From Candidatus Kaiserbacteria bacterium (GTDB lineage Bacteria > Patescibacteriota > Minisyncoccia > Phycocordibacterales > UBA918): DNA of 7,322 nucleotides. The DNA is taken from positions 1 through 7,322 of the forward strand of contig SKHJ01000024.1 of NCBI GenBank assembly GCA_007116965.1, written 5' to 3'. Shown here in pieces: positions 1-6,226 of this stretch. A program made the translations under genes and the position numbers. Below the pieces are notes generated by a model, which worked only from the letters and a program-made list of their open reading frames with translations, was not told the DNA's origin and made no database searches. Position 1 is the first letter of the stretch, and each line of letters starts with the position of its first letter.

Positions 1-30
1 CGCGCGGTCAACGCGGTTAAGATGTTTGTG

Positions 31-84
31 CATACTCGCTTGTATTGATTAGTTGCCAACACAACTAGCGTACCGGCGAGTATG
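31..84. repeat. Imperfect inverted repeat / long hairpin
   Basis: CATACTCGC (31-39) is the exact reverse complement of GCGAGTATG (76-84). Inside, GTAT (42-45) can pair with GTAC (70-73), and TAGTTG (50-55) pairs exactly with CAACTA (62-67) around a 6-nt loop. The whole is a 54-nt stem of about 19 pairs with two internal loops. It is followed on the plus strand by TTTGTTTC, so it could be an intrinsic terminator for an upstream plus-strand gene outside the window. It could equally be a structured leader or a small RNA element. The function is unknown. Confidence 0.5.
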
Positions 85-189
85 TTTGTTTCAAGTGTTG
101 CGTTTCAGATTAGAATTCAAGAAGGTATGTTTACAAATGCATAGATGTATGGTTTTCTATACACAGACGCTCTAACCATTCTGCCATCC

Positions 190-195
190 AGGAGG
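190..195 (+). promoter_or_regulatory. Strong Shine-Dalgarno (AGGAGG)
   Basis: AGGAGG lies 5 nt before the ATG at 201, a full anti-Shine-Dalgarno match at good spacing. It fixes the start of the membrane-protein gene. It stands out because none of the other genes in this window has a comparable site. Confidence 0.85.
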
Positions 196-200
196 CAAAC

Positions 201-560
201 ATGCCCGTATCGATTCTTCTGGTGTGCGTGTCCGCAGTAGTCGTGGCCGCCGCGATGTTCTGGGCTTCGTTTACCGGTAACTGGTACCTGTTATTGCAGG
301 TTTACCTCTACTACCTCTGGAGCCTGGTGACGATAGCTACGGTGGTAACATGTGCCTTTGTGATTGAAGGCGTGTATGCGTGGCTCATGAGGCGCTGGCC
401 TCATTTCGCGTTCTGGTTCATAGCCGGACCGACGATGACGTTGACTTGGTCAGTGACGCAAGCAGTCGACATGCTGTGGCAGCTACTGATATTGGTCGCC
501 GTCTTCATCTTTGTCTGCATCTGCCTGCTGGCGGACATGGCTTTTAAGAAGAAGACCTGA
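201..560 (+). CDS. Small integral membrane protein, unknown function
   Basis: I do not recognise a family for this 119-residue protein. It is strongly hydrophobic, with likely membrane segments near residues 4-22, 29-57 (long, perhaps with a break), 68-84 and 90-112. The positive charges that could orient it are R64-R65 between segments and the KKK near the C-terminus. It is rich in Trp, Tyr and Phe and has no visible catalytic motif or signal-peptidase site. The ATG follows a textbook AGGAGG at 5-nt spacing, which supports real translation. The gene is monocistronic here: it ends in TGA 3 nt before a GC-rich hairpin and converges on efp. Small multi-pass proteins of this kind are common lineage-specific orphans. 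It could be an envelope accessory protein or a holin-like protein, but nothing in the sequence decides this. Confidence 0.75.
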   Translation: MPVSILLVCVSAVVVAAAMFWASFTGNWYLLLQVYLYYLWSLVTIATVVTCAFVIEGVYAWLMRRWPHFAFWFIAGPTMTLTWSVTQAVDMLWQLLILVAVFIFVCICLLADMAFKKKT

Positions 561-563
561 GAA

Positions 564-599
564 GCCCCGGCGCGTTTGTGCCGGGGCCTCGTTCATTTT
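564..599. terminator. GC-rich hairpin, probable bidirectional terminator
   Basis: GCCCCGGC (564-571) pairs exactly with GCCGGGGC (580-587). With two further pairs, one of them G-T, the stem reaches 10 bp around a GTTT loop. On the plus strand it is followed by CTCGTTCATTTTA, an interrupted T tract. On the minus strand the tail (TTCTCAGGTCTTCTTCTT) is also only T-rich. It lies between the convergent ends of the membrane-protein gene (stop at 560) and efp (stop at 619), so it probably stops transcription from both sides. The imperfect T tracts mean its strength is uncertain. Confidence 0.75.
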
Positions 600-618
600 A
601 GGTCTCAGTTTTTGAAAG

Positions 619-1194
619 CTACGCCTTCTCCGCTCGCTCGGCGTACTCACCAGTCTCGGTATTGATTTTGATAATATCCCCCTCGTTGATAAACATCGGC
701 ACCATAATGGTCGCCCCGGTTTCAATCGTTACTTCTTTTTGCGCACCACTGCTGGTATTGCCTTTGACTGCCGGCATCGCTTCGGTCACCTTAACCTCGA
801 TCTTGATCGGGAATTTTAAGCCGATCACCTCTTCTTGGTAAATAAGGGCGTCGTACTCACTGCGAGGTAGCAGGAAGCGCGCTTGCTCGCCGAGTACAGC
901 TTCACTGAGGGTAAAACGATCACTCGGCGTACCCGTGGTATGAAACCAGTACTCGCCTGGCTTCTGGTAGATAAAGGTCACTGAGCGGGTTTCTAGGTCG
1001 GCCTCAACGGCAGTCTCGTTGACGTGGAAGGTATTTTCGATCACGCGACCACTCTTCAAACCCTTCAGCTTAGTATTGTTGACTGGCTTGCGTTGTTGTT
1101 TGCGAAAAACGTGAGCGGATAAGACTAAACACGGTTCATCATTAAACTCGATGACTTTCTTCGGCAAGATTTCGTTGTACGAGAGAGTGGCCAT
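619..1194 (-). CDS. efp: Translation elongation factor P, atypical modification loop
   Basis: EF-P binds ribosomes stalled at polyproline stretches and promotes peptide-bond formation. The 191-residue length matches the family (E. coli has 188). All three beta-barrel domains are visible: an N-terminal KOW-like domain (about 1-65, with TKLKGLKSGRVIENTF at 41-56), domain II (about 66-130) and an OB-like domain III ending in GATIMVPMFINEGDIIKINT, close to family consensus. The oddity is the tip loop. A gap-free alignment of the N-terminus with E. coli EF-P as I remember it puts RKQQRKP (31-37) where E. coli has KPGKGQA, so Gln34 replaces the lysine that is beta-lysylated there (the same position is modified Arg in Pseudomonas and modified Lys in Bacillus). 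No EpmA, EarP or YmfI-like gene is in the window. The start has no Shine-Dalgarno, and a TAAATA sequence 7 nt before the ATG may mean a leaderless transcript. It is the last gene of the minus-strand run, ending before the shared hairpin. Confidence 0.95.
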   Translation of the reverse strand: MATLSYNEILPKKVIEFNDEPCLVLSAHVFRKQQRKPVNNTKLKGLKSGRVIENTFHVNETAVEADLETRSVTFIYQKPGEYWFHTTGTPSDRFTLSEAVLGEQARFLLPRSEYDALIYQEEVIGLKFPIKIEVKVTEAMPAVKGNTSSGAQKEVTIETGATIMVPMFINEGDIIKINTETGEYAERAEKA

Positions 1195-1263
1195 AGGTGA
1201 TATTTAGAGATGCGTTACTAAAGCGCCCACATCCTAACACATTCTTTTGCTTGCTACTACACG

Positions 1264-1821
1264 CTAGTGACACGCTTCCATTTGACGACACCCGCAGTTC
1301 ATACAGTAGCCAGGGTAATCCCTATCTTCATTTGGGTGTGAGCGACATGGTCCTTCAAAGCAGTAGAAGAACGCCGAGTTGACCAAAAAATTTTCCGCCC
1401 AGTCGGCGTTAGGAAAGGTGCAGTCGCTGAGTGGACCGCCAAGCGGACAAAAACGGATACTTAACTGGATCACCTGCTGATCACCATTTCCATCGTTATC
1501 ATTGATGATCCAATTATCCCAGTCGTAGACACTGTTGGGCCACGGCGCATCGGGCCAGTCGCCATCAGAGAGATATGGTTCCAACCCAGGTGGAATACCA
1601 CGGTCGACATCGTCCGGCCAGTCGCCATGGTCGCCAAGATACCGTACCATCGCCATCGCAAAGGAACGAACCTCTGCTTTGGCCCGCGCCTCAAATGCCG
1701 ATTGTTGGGCACCAGAGAGACTCACCAAGACCACCGCCGCCAAGATACCGATGATAGCAATTACCACCAGTAGTTCTAGTAGGGTAAAACCAGCTTTTGA
1801 TACGGAGTATGTTTGTCTCAT
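1264..1821 (-). CDS. Type IV prepilin-like protein with eight-cysteine C-terminal module (copy A)
   Basis: This 185-residue protein begins with a class III signal: leader MRQTYSVSKAG, then FTLLELLVVIAIIGILAAVV. Gly11 is the prepilin-peptidase site (-1), with Phe at +1 and Glu at +5. The following helix (about 12-35) anchors the precursor and packs in the pilus core. It resembles the GspG/PilA-type N-termini usual in CPR genomes. The extracellular part is aromatic and acidic, with several Trp-Pro motifs. A DNDGNGD stretch (108-114) looks like a calcium-loop sequence (acidic or Asn side chains at alternating positions). The C-terminus has eight cysteines: 125, 134, 154, 159, 173, 176, 178 and 184. 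These could form disulfides outside the cell or bind metal through CxxCxC and CH. It lies 23 nt after its paralogue, is likely co-transcribed with it, and has only a weak GG before the ATG. It may be a minor or specialised pilin; no assembly ATPase is in the window. Confidence 0.88.
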   Translation of the reverse strand: MRQTYSVSKAGFTLLELLVVIAIIGILAAVVLVSLSGAQQSAFEARAKAEVRSFAMAMVRYLGDHGDWPDDVDRGIPPGLEPYLSDGDWPDAPWPNSVYDWDNWIINDNDGNGDQQVIQLSIRFCPLGGPLSDCTFPNADWAENFLVNSAFFYCFEGPCRSHPNEDRDYPGYCMNCGCRQMEACH

Positions 1822-1844
1822 ACCAATAACAGCACCACGTACGA

Positions 1845-2393
1845 TTACTGTGAATGACAGCGCCTCATCTCTTGACAGTCACAATTGCTGCAAAAGCCAG
1901 GGTAGTGGCGCGGCTGATCGCGGTGTGAGCGACACGGTCCAGCAAAGCAGTAGAAATAGGCTGAATCGCGTCCAAAGTCATTCGCCCATTGCAGGCGAGG
2001 AAAGCGACAGGCATTGAGATCCGTGGCCTCAAGGGGACAGAAACGGATACTTAACTGTATCACTTCCTGGCCGTTTACCTCATAACGTTCCCAGTGATAA
2101 AAGCTATCAGGCCACGGACCTTCGCCCCAGTTGTTGCCAGGCAAATAACGCTCAAGCTCAGCCGGTATGCCAAATGCCTGATCCTCAGGGTACGTAAAGT
2201 CGTGTTCTTCTCTGAATTGTTCAAGCGCGTTGGCAAACACACTGAGTCTTTGGTCGGCATACATTTGGTAGCCGATCTCAATAGCACGAAAGACTACCCA
2301 CGTACTGACCAGGATGACCGACAGGAAAGCCACGCCAAACGCCATTCGTTCCCAGCCGCTGAAGCCGCGCCGCCTTTTAATTTCAGTATTCAT
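1845..2393 (-). CDS. Divergent prepilin-like paralogue with the same eight-cysteine module (copy B)
   Basis: This is a tandem paralogue of the next gene, 182 residues from the ATG at 2393. A GTG seven codons upstream (2414) is possible. I prefer the ATG because it gives a short basic leader, MNTEIKRRRG, and follows a weak GAAG. The leader precedes FSGWERMAFGVAFLSVILVSTW, so the prepilin hallmarks Gly(-1), Phe(+1) and Glu(+5) survive although the first helix no longer reads like a typical pilin. The C-terminal part matches copy A at about 41 of 71 positions in my hand alignment. All eight cysteines are kept with nearly identical spacing (gaps 10, 20, 5, 14, 3, 2, 6 against 9, 20, 5, 14, 3, 2, 6). 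It lacks the DNDGNGD insertion. Parts of the DNA are also strongly conserved: 2035-2063 matches 1445-1473 with 2 mismatches in 29. It may be a minor pilin partner of copy A, or a membrane-anchored protein no longer processed. It starts 84 nt after recA. Confidence 0.8.
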   Translation of the reverse strand: MNTEIKRRRGFSGWERMAFGVAFLSVILVSTWVVFRAIEIGYQMYADQRLSVFANALEQFREEHDFTYPEDQAFGIPAELERYLPGNNWGEGPWPDSFYHWERYEVNGQEVIQLSIRFCPLEATDLNACRFPRLQWANDFGRDSAYFYCFAGPCRSHRDQPRHYPGFCSNCDCQEMRRCHSQ

Positions 2394-2477
2394 ACTATTC
2401 TTCAAGACTACCACGCCAACGAGTCGCTGCGATTACTACATTATCCACCTCGCTTCTACCTGCTATGTATCGTCAGA

Positions 2478-3539
2478 CTAACCTTCATCTTTCAAGGCCT
2501 TACGAATGTGACCTAGTAGTTCCTTACTGAGTTTTTTGTCTTCGCGTAGCGTGGTTCGCGCCGCGTCATAACCGCGACCAAGCTTCACTGTCGCTGATTC
2601 ATCACCGCCAGGGGGTGTGTATGAGTACGAGGCACCGGCCTTGCTGACGAGTTTGTATTTTTCACCCAACGCCAGTAATTCACCTTCACGGCTGATACCT
2701 TCGTTATAGATAAGGTCAAACTCAGTCGTGCGGAAAGGAGCGGCAACTTTGTTCTTTACTACCTTCACCCGGTGGCGACCACCGACCACTTCATCACCTT
2801 TCTTGATTTGCGCGATACGACGAATATCCAGTCGCACCGAAGTGTAGAACTTGAGGGCTTTACCGCCGGGAGTAGTTTCGGGGTTGCCAAACATCACGCC
2901 AACCTGCATGCGGATCTGGTTGATGAAGATGACGACCGTTTTGCTCTTACTAACAATACCAGTTAGTTTGCGCAGGGCCTGACTCATTAGCCGGGCTTGC
3001 TTGCCGACATGGTGGGCTCCCATTTCGCCTTCGATCTCATCTTTTGGTGTTAGTGCCGCCACCGAGTCTACTACGATGACATCTACCTGGTTGGACCGTA
3101 CCAATGATTCCACTATCTCAAGACCCTGTTCACCGTGGTTGGGTTGTGAGATCAAAAGTTCTTCCAGGTTGACCCCGATCCGCCGCGCGTACTCTGGGTC
3201 CATGGCGTGCTCCGCGTCGATGAAAGCGCAGATGCCGTCACTCCGTTGGGCCTCAGCAATCGCGTGGAGAGCGAGCGTGGTCTTGCCGGACGATTCTGGA
3301 CCATAGATCTCAATAATTCGGCCACGTGGGTAGCCGCCGATACCCAAGGCATCGTCCAGACCGATCGAACCAGACGCAATCGCGTCAACGTCCACCTTCT
3401 TGCTCTCATCGAGCGTCATGATGGCCTCTTCGCCAAATCTCGACTTGATATTACGTAAGGTCTCGCTGATATCAGGCCGGGTTTTCTCTGTTGCTACCTC
3501 TTTACTCGTCACTTTTTTGCTTGTTTTCTTTCCTGCCAT
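2478..3539 (-). CDS. recA: Recombinase A
   Basis: RecA forms ATP-dependent filaments on single-stranded DNA, performs homologous pairing and strand exchange, and in many bacteria stimulates LexA self-cleavage. The 353-residue protein is full length. A Lys-rich N-terminal tail (1-20) precedes the small helical domain. The ATPase core shows Walker A GPESSGKT (80-87), the catalytic-glutamate segment DAEHAMDPEYAR (108-119; Glu110 equals E. coli Glu96), Walker B VIVVDS (154-159), loop 1 around EIEGEMGAHHVGK (168-180) and loop 2 with INQIRMQVGVMFGNPETTPGG (206-226). The last 80 or so residues are the C-terminal domain, and the acidic tail is short (KDEG). One mild departure is QPNHGEQGLEI where E. 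coli has QPDTGEQALEI. No recX follows. It starts 8 nt after the Ig-like gene, with no Shine-Dalgarno. A TACAAT (minus strand, 3555-3550) ends 10 nt before the ATG and might be a -10 for a near-leaderless transcript, but no good -35 accompanies it. Confidence 0.97.
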   Translation of the reverse strand: MAGKKTSKKVTSKEVATEKTRPDISETLRNIKSRFGEEAIMTLDESKKVDVDAIASGSIGLDDALGIGGYPRGRIIEIYGPESSGKTTLALHAIAEAQRSDGICAFIDAEHAMDPEYARRIGVNLEELLISQPNHGEQGLEIVESLVRSNQVDVIVVDSVAALTPKDEIEGEMGAHHVGKQARLMSQALRKLTGIVSKSKTVVIFINQIRMQVGVMFGNPETTPGGKALKFYTSVRLDIRRIAQIKKGDEVVGGRHRVKVVKNKVAAPFRTTEFDLIYNEGISREGELLALGEKYKLVSKAGASYSYTPPGGDESATVKLGRGYDAARTTLREDKKLSKELLGHIRKALKDEG

Positions 3540-3547
3540 AGTATTTT

Positions 3548-3943
3548 TTATTGTATCAGATCATCTGGATAATACACGACCAAACGCTCCACGTTACGAA
3601 TACGGCCATACCGGTCGGTCGCGCTGATAGTAATGGTGTTGACGCTCGGTCCCAACACAACGGTCTCGTAGAAGACACCCTCTGGGTTGGTGAATATCTG
3701 TCTGCCATTAAGCGTCAGGTGGGTGATGTTGCGCGTATGACCCCCGATAGTAACGGTACGTTCGCCGCTGCGGTAGGGAACATCTTCGGTGATATAGATC
3801 TGGGGACCAAGTAGGAAGTAGCGACCTTGAAAGCCAATGTAGCCAATGATACTAAGCAGGAGCAACAAGATAATGCCCACGCCAAGTACCTGTCGGAGCG
3901 TCACGCGCGGTGCGTCACTCGGGAGCTGCAGCGTCTCGTTCAT
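3548..3943 (-). CDS. Single-pass membrane protein with an extracytoplasmic Ig-like domain
   Basis: The 131-residue protein has a short cytoplasmic N-terminus, one membrane helix (about 19-41, rich in Leu and Ile) and an external beta-sandwich. The domain (about 48-128) has the alternating pattern of bacterial Ig-like or glucodextranase-B-like domains: RSGERTVTIGGHTRNITHLTLNG, then a bulge with FTNPEGVFYETVVL, then a strand pair SVNTITISATDRYGR. There is no catalytic motif. Its start overlaps the ftsK stop in an ATGA (3943-3940), which implies translational coupling with FtsK, and it ends 8 nt before recA. Coupling to ftsK suggests a cell-envelope or division-site role, but that is inference from position. 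Such Ig-like domains usually bind polysaccharide or other proteins. The ATG is fixed by the overlap and by the membrane helix starting soon after it. Confidence 0.8.
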   Translation of the reverse strand: MNETLQLPSDAPRVTLRQVLGVGIILLLLLSIIGYIGFQGRYFLLGPQIYITEDVPYRSGERTVTIGGHTRNITHLTLNGRQIFTNPEGVFYETVVLGPSVNTITISATDRYGRIRNVERLVVYYPDDLIQ

Positions 3944-6210
3944 ACTCGTTCTGGTCGATAGGTTGTCTCATCATCTTCGTCTGCTGAGCTGGAGATGTCC
4001 TCGAGGTCATCGATCTCGCCGGACTGCTCGCTACCATCGAGCAGTATTGCTCGCGGTTTAGCACCATCAGCTGGGCCGATCACCCCGCTTTCCTCCAGCT
4101 CATCCATCAGCCGCGCCGCTCGCGAATACCCCACCCGTAACTTGCGTTGCAAGAATGAGGTCGAGGCTTTCTTGGCCTCGATCACCGCCTGCTTGGCTTC
4201 GTGGTAGAGCTCATCGCGGTCGTCAGACTCAGCGTCGATAGTCGCGGCAAAGAATGCATCCGGACTATTCTCACTATCGTCATCAAAGTTCACCCCGTCT
4301 AGTCCAAAGGCGGCATCTTGATCTTTAAGATAGTCAACTACCCGCTTCAGCTCATCCGTAGAGACAAAGGCACTCTGCATACGTACTGGCTTGCCCATCT
4401 CGCCGGAGAGGTAGAGCATATCACCTCGACCCAAGAGTTTCTCGGCCCCGACCTGATCAAGGATGGTGCGCGAGTCGATCTGCGACGCCACCTGGAAGGC
4501 CAGACGGGTGGGGATATTAGCCTTAATGGTACCGGTGATAACGTTCACGCTTGGCCGTTGGGTGGCCAAGATGAGGTGAATACCCACCGCTCGACTCATC
4601 TGTGCCAGACGCACGATAAGTGCTTCCAGCTCGCGCGGGTAGGTATGCATCAAGTCAGCCAATTCATCGATGATGATGACGATGTACGGCAGTGCCTCAG
4701 GCAGTTGGTCGCGCTCTTCATCATTAGCGCCAGCTTTGAGCCATTTGTCGCGCGCCGGCCGGTACACCCGCTCGTGGTACGAATCTAGGTTCTGTTCCTT
4801 CTCAGCTTGGAGGATATCGTAGCGACGCTCCATTTCTTTGACCGCCCACTTCAATGAGAGCAAGACCTTCTTAGCGTCGGTAATGACCGGTGTAAGGAGG
4901 TGCGGAATACCGTTGTAGAGGGTGAGCTCCACTCGCTTCGGGTCGACCATAATAAAGCGGAGCTGCTCTGGTGAATTGCGGAAGAGGAGCGAGACCACAA
5001 GATTGTGAATCATCACCGATTTACCCGAGCCGGTGGTACCTGCGATCAGGGTGTGTGGCATCCGGGCTACGTTGGCGAAGTGGGGGTGACCAGTGATGTC
5101 CTTACCGAGCGCGGTCAAGAGTGGCTTGGGCGAGTCGGTGTATTCCGGCGAAGAGAGGAGTGAGGCCAGGCCGATCATTGCAGTTGATTGATTTGGCACT
5201 TCAATACCGACGAGTGATTTACCTGGTATCGGTGCTTCGATACGCAAGGTGCCAGAAGCCAGGTTGAGCTCGAGCTCGCGTTGTAGGCCAACGATACGGG
5301 ATATCTTTACCCCTTGTGCTGGTTTGAGGGCGTAGCGGGTCACGGTTGGCCCGACTTCGACCGTGTCCATTTCCACGTTAATACCAAACTCCCGAAGCGT
5401 TCGTTTGATGGTATTGGCGTTGACTTTCACGTCACCGATTTTGGCTTTACCGCGGTCTTTACCTAAGAGTGATAGGGGAGGCGGGTCGTATGGACCACTA
5501 AAGTTACTGACCACAAAACCCGCCGCCTTACCGCCAAGGCCGAGCTTTTCTTTAAGGCCTCGGCCTGTCTTTGGTTGCTCGGCATCGTCTGTACCCTCAG
5601 ATTCGGTGTGCTCATCTACCTCTGCCTCAGCGGGCGCTTCGTCATCTTCAGGTTCAGCCGGAAACTCCATTTGCTCGATATCAGCAAAGGCATCTTCGTC
5701 AGTCTCAGCGCGCCCAAAACGTGGCCAGCGCAGGCCGGTATTGAAGATCAACACCAACGCGACCAGAGCCAACGCCACCAGGATTACTCCTGAAAGGAGG
5801 CTGCCGACCAAGTAAGCAAGTGGCCAGAGGAGTCCGAGTCCTACCACGCCACCACGTCCTACTTCTGAGAGTTCGAGGAGTCCGAGCGCTCCCATAAACA
5901 AAAGCGCAATACCAAAGACCTTTGACAAGCTGATACTCTCGTCCTCACGCGGACGTAATAAGGTGACGACATAGCCCACACAGACCAGCGGAGCCAGCCA
6001 AGCTCCCAGGCCAAACAACCACACCAGTGCGAGCCGCACATACTCACCGACCAAGCCTCCGTATTCCAGCATAGCGGCGACCAAGAAGATGCCAAAAACC
6101 GCCACCCCCACTGCGGCGATGGCTTGCTTGGCGGCCGGGGAAAGATCATCAAACCACGGTCGTCGTTCTGCTGCAGCACCTTTCTTACGTTTGTTGTTGC
6201 TCCGCGTCAT
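3940..6210 (-). CDS. ftsK: DNA translocase FtsK/SpoIIIE
   Basis: This is a septum-anchored hexameric motor that pumps chromosomal DNA during division and, in many bacteria, activates XerCD at dif. From the ATG at 6210 it has 756 residues, SpoIIIE-sized rather than E. coli FtsK-sized. There are four or five membrane helices (about 28-157), an acidic Pro/Glu linker (about 167-211), the alpha domain, then the RecA-like beta domain: Walker A GTTGSGKS (391-398), the VDPKRVELTLYNGIPHLLTP segment, Walker B YIVIIIDELADLM (509-521) and LATQRPSVNVITG (548-560). Residues 669-723 are the gamma winged helix that reads polarity sequences (FLQRKLRVGYSRAARLMDELEE). The tail is acidic. A GTG at 6267 would add 19 residues including two Cys; I prefer the ATG because MTRSNNKRKKG is a typical basic cytoplasmic start. 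Its TGA stop overlaps the next gene as ATGA. It is the first gene of the minus-strand run, below a 322-bp divergent region with a 12-bp palindrome 16 nt from the start. Confidence 0.96.
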   Translation of the reverse strand: MTRSNNKRKKGAAAERRPWFDDLSPAAKQAIAAVGVAVFGIFLVAAMLEYGGLVGEYVRLALVWLFGLGAWLAPLVCVGYVVTLLRPREDESISLSKVFGIALLFMGALGLLELSEVGRGGVVGLGLLWPLAYLVGSLLSGVILVALALVALVLIFNTGLRWPRFGRAETDEDAFADIEQMEFPAEPEDDEAPAEAEVDEHTESEGTDDAEQPKTGRGLKEKLGLGGKAAGFVVSNFSGPYDPPPLSLLGKDRGKAKIGDVKVNANTIKRTLREFGINVEMDTVEVGPTVTRYALKPAQGVKISRIVGLQRELELNLASGTLRIEAPIPGKSLVGIEVPNQSTAMIGLASLLSSPEYTDSPKPLLTALGKDITGHPHFANVARMPHTLIAGTTGSGKSVMIHNLVVSLLFRNSPEQLRFIMVDPKRVELTLYNGIPHLLTPVITDAKKVLLSLKWAVKEMERRYDILQAEKEQNLDSYHERVYRPARDKWLKAGANDEERDQLPEALPYIVIIIDELADLMHTYPRELEALIVRLAQMSRAVGIHLILATQRPSVNVITGTIKANIPTRLAFQVASQIDSRTILDQVGAEKLLGRGDMLYLSGEMGKPVRMQSAFVSTDELKRVVDYLKDQDAAFGLDGVNFDDDSENSPDAFFAATIDAESDDRDELYHEAKQAVIEAKKASTSFLQRKLRVGYSRAARLMDELEESGVIGPADGAKPRAILLDGSEQSGEIDDLEDISSSADEDDETTYRPERV

Positions 6211-6226
6211 ACCATAATCTACCAAC

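Larger units (their letters stand above)
1..200. other. Non-coding leader region upstream of the small membrane-protein gene
   Basis: I see no gene in this stretch. It looks more AT-rich than the coding regions. It contains an imperfect inverted repeat (31-84, listed separately), a weak 5-bp hairpin (TGTAT 146-150 with ATACA 159-163) and the Shine-Dalgarno of the gene at 201. A weak -10-like TAGAAT lies at 111-116 with TTGTTT at 86-91, but the 19-bp spacer and poor -35 make it unconvincing. The gene that would precede this region lies outside the window. Confidence 0.6.

Noticed and set aside
31..92. Integron attC site or CRISPR-like repeat
   Set aside because: There are no RYYYAAC/GTTRRRY core sites at suitable positions, no integrase in the window and no repeated units with spacers.
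78..92. Near-repeat of GAGTATGTTTGTTTC with 1805-1819
   Set aside because: Fourteen of 15 bases match, but the second copy is inside the start of prepilin A on the coding sequence, and there is no flanking similarity. It is probably coincidence.
165..198. Minus-strand resemblance to the 5' half of a tRNA (TGGCAGAATGGTTAGAGC, like a D-arm)
   Set aside because: The D-stem pairs only partly, no anticodon stem forms after it, and no T-arm or matching 3' acceptor is present toward position 1. It is at most a chance or decayed resemblance.
1535..2017. Plus-strand open frame of 160 codons across the two pilin genes
   Set aside because: It lies opposite two genes with clear prepilin motifs, its translation has no recognisable domain, and it spans the gap between them. 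It is an antisense shadow.
2394..2414. Longer prepilin B from the GTG at 2414
   Set aside because: The ATG at 2393 gives a standard short basic prepilin leader ending in Gly and has a weak GAAG in front. The extension adds hydrophobic residues before the leader.
3940..3943. Possible UGA recoding (glycine) as in Gracilibacteria
   Set aside because: The ftsK TGA lies at the expected end of the protein and overlaps the next start as ATGA, and the gene at 201 also ends sensibly in TGA. Reading through would add no conserved sequence.
4318..4788. Plus-strand open frame of 156 codons inside ftsK
   Set aside because: It is antisense to the conserved motor domain of FtsK; its openness follows from the codon composition of the real gene.
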